NCBI GenBank assembly: GCA_002373045.1
Contig: DFHU01000008.1
Span: 1-12,615 of the forward strand
Direction: 5' to 3'
Source of the DNA: Pseudoselenomonas ruminantium
GTDB taxonomy: Bacteria; Bacillota; Negativicutes; Selenomonadales; Selenomonadaceae
DNA length: 12,615 nucleotides
Shown here: piece after piece, positions 12,555-12,615 of the stretch
How the letters are laid out: every line of letters begins with the position of its first letter
Position numbering within the stretch: the first letter of the stretch is position 1
Program-made: the position numbers and the translations under genes
The notes under the pieces: generated by a model
Seen by the model: the letters and a program-made list of their open reading frames with translations, nothing else
Told to the model about the DNA's origin: nothing
The model's database searches: none

Positions 12555-12584
12555 ATTATACAATAGAGATGGCGAGCCTGTCAA
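12555..12584 (-). promoter_or_regulatory. Strong sigma-A promoter of rpsU
   Basis: On the minus strand: TTGACA (12584-12579), 18-nt spacer, TATAAT (12560-12555). Both hexamers are perfect consensus. The predicted transcript starts about 50 nt before the rpsU start codon, as expected for a highly expressed ribosomal protein gene. Confidence 0.88.
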
Positions 12585-12615
12585 CACAAATCCGCACAAA
12601 TCGTTAGCCTGGGGG

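Noticed and set aside
12560..12584. Similarity of the rpsU promoter region (TTGACAGGCT) to the palindrome head (TTGACAAGCCTGTC)
   Set aside because: Only the TTGACA and a few bases agree, there is no stem around it, and the perfect promoter hexamers explain the sequence.

Overview
All 13 protein genes recognised here lie on the minus strand. The window reads as an ordinary core-genome stretch of a diderm Firmicute (Negativicutes). A Selenomonas-like member of the Selenomonadaceae is my best guess. This is inferred from the mix of Bacillota-style gene pairs (rpsU-yqeY, nfeD-floA, strong GGAGG/AAGGGGG ribosome binding sites, consensus sigma-A promoters) with a periplasmic AMIN/Amidase_3 hydrolase, and is not proven by any marker gene. 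No phage, plasmid, IS transposase, CRISPR array, tRNA or rRNA is visible.

Layout in the direction of transcription (right to left). (1) rpsU (12316-12495) has a perfect-consensus promoter and is followed by an intrinsic terminator, then yqeY (11792-12238). (2) A 369-bp gene-free stretch (11423-11791) holds two and a half palindromic elements. (3) nfeD (10790-11422), floA (9774-10775) and an unknown membrane-anchored small protein (9333-9761) form a tight membrane-microdomain operon that ends at another palindromic element (9212-9293). (4) An AMIN/Amidase_3 cell-wall amidase (7917-9110), a SEC-C zinc-motif protein (6665-7864), a MATE exporter (5310-6665) and a Uup-type ABC-F ATPase (3378-5288) form one likely operon, from a promoter at 9144-9172 to a terminator at 3342-3369. 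(5) A polar amino-acid ABC permease and its ATPase (2632-3270, 1869-2645) start from a promoter abutting that terminator. (6) A long-chain polyprenyl diphosphate synthase (803-1774) with its own promoter, then tatA (389-778). (7) A 388-bp gene-free end (1-388) holds a compact perfect palindrome and a large expanded palindromic element.

The part that standard annotation does not explain is the family of palindromic intergenic elements (49-239, 309-359, 9212-9293, 11496-11579, 11609-11668, 11686-11768). The full copies share a conserved head (TTTTTCCG, then (G/C)(T/C)AGC and TTTGACAAGCCTGTCT, then GCGGAGGAAAAA) on a long stem. The arm sequence differs between copies while pairing is kept. Most copies follow the 3' end of an operon and carry a conserved flank. 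One copy has lost its loop, one has lost its 3' arm, and one carries a large structured insert. This looks like an uncharacterised REP/MITE-like or 3'-UTR RNA family and is the main reason to look again at this window.

Start sites were corrected for the amidase, yqeY, floA and the prenyl synthase using ribosome binding sites. rpsU was read directly from the DNA because it is only 59 codons long.
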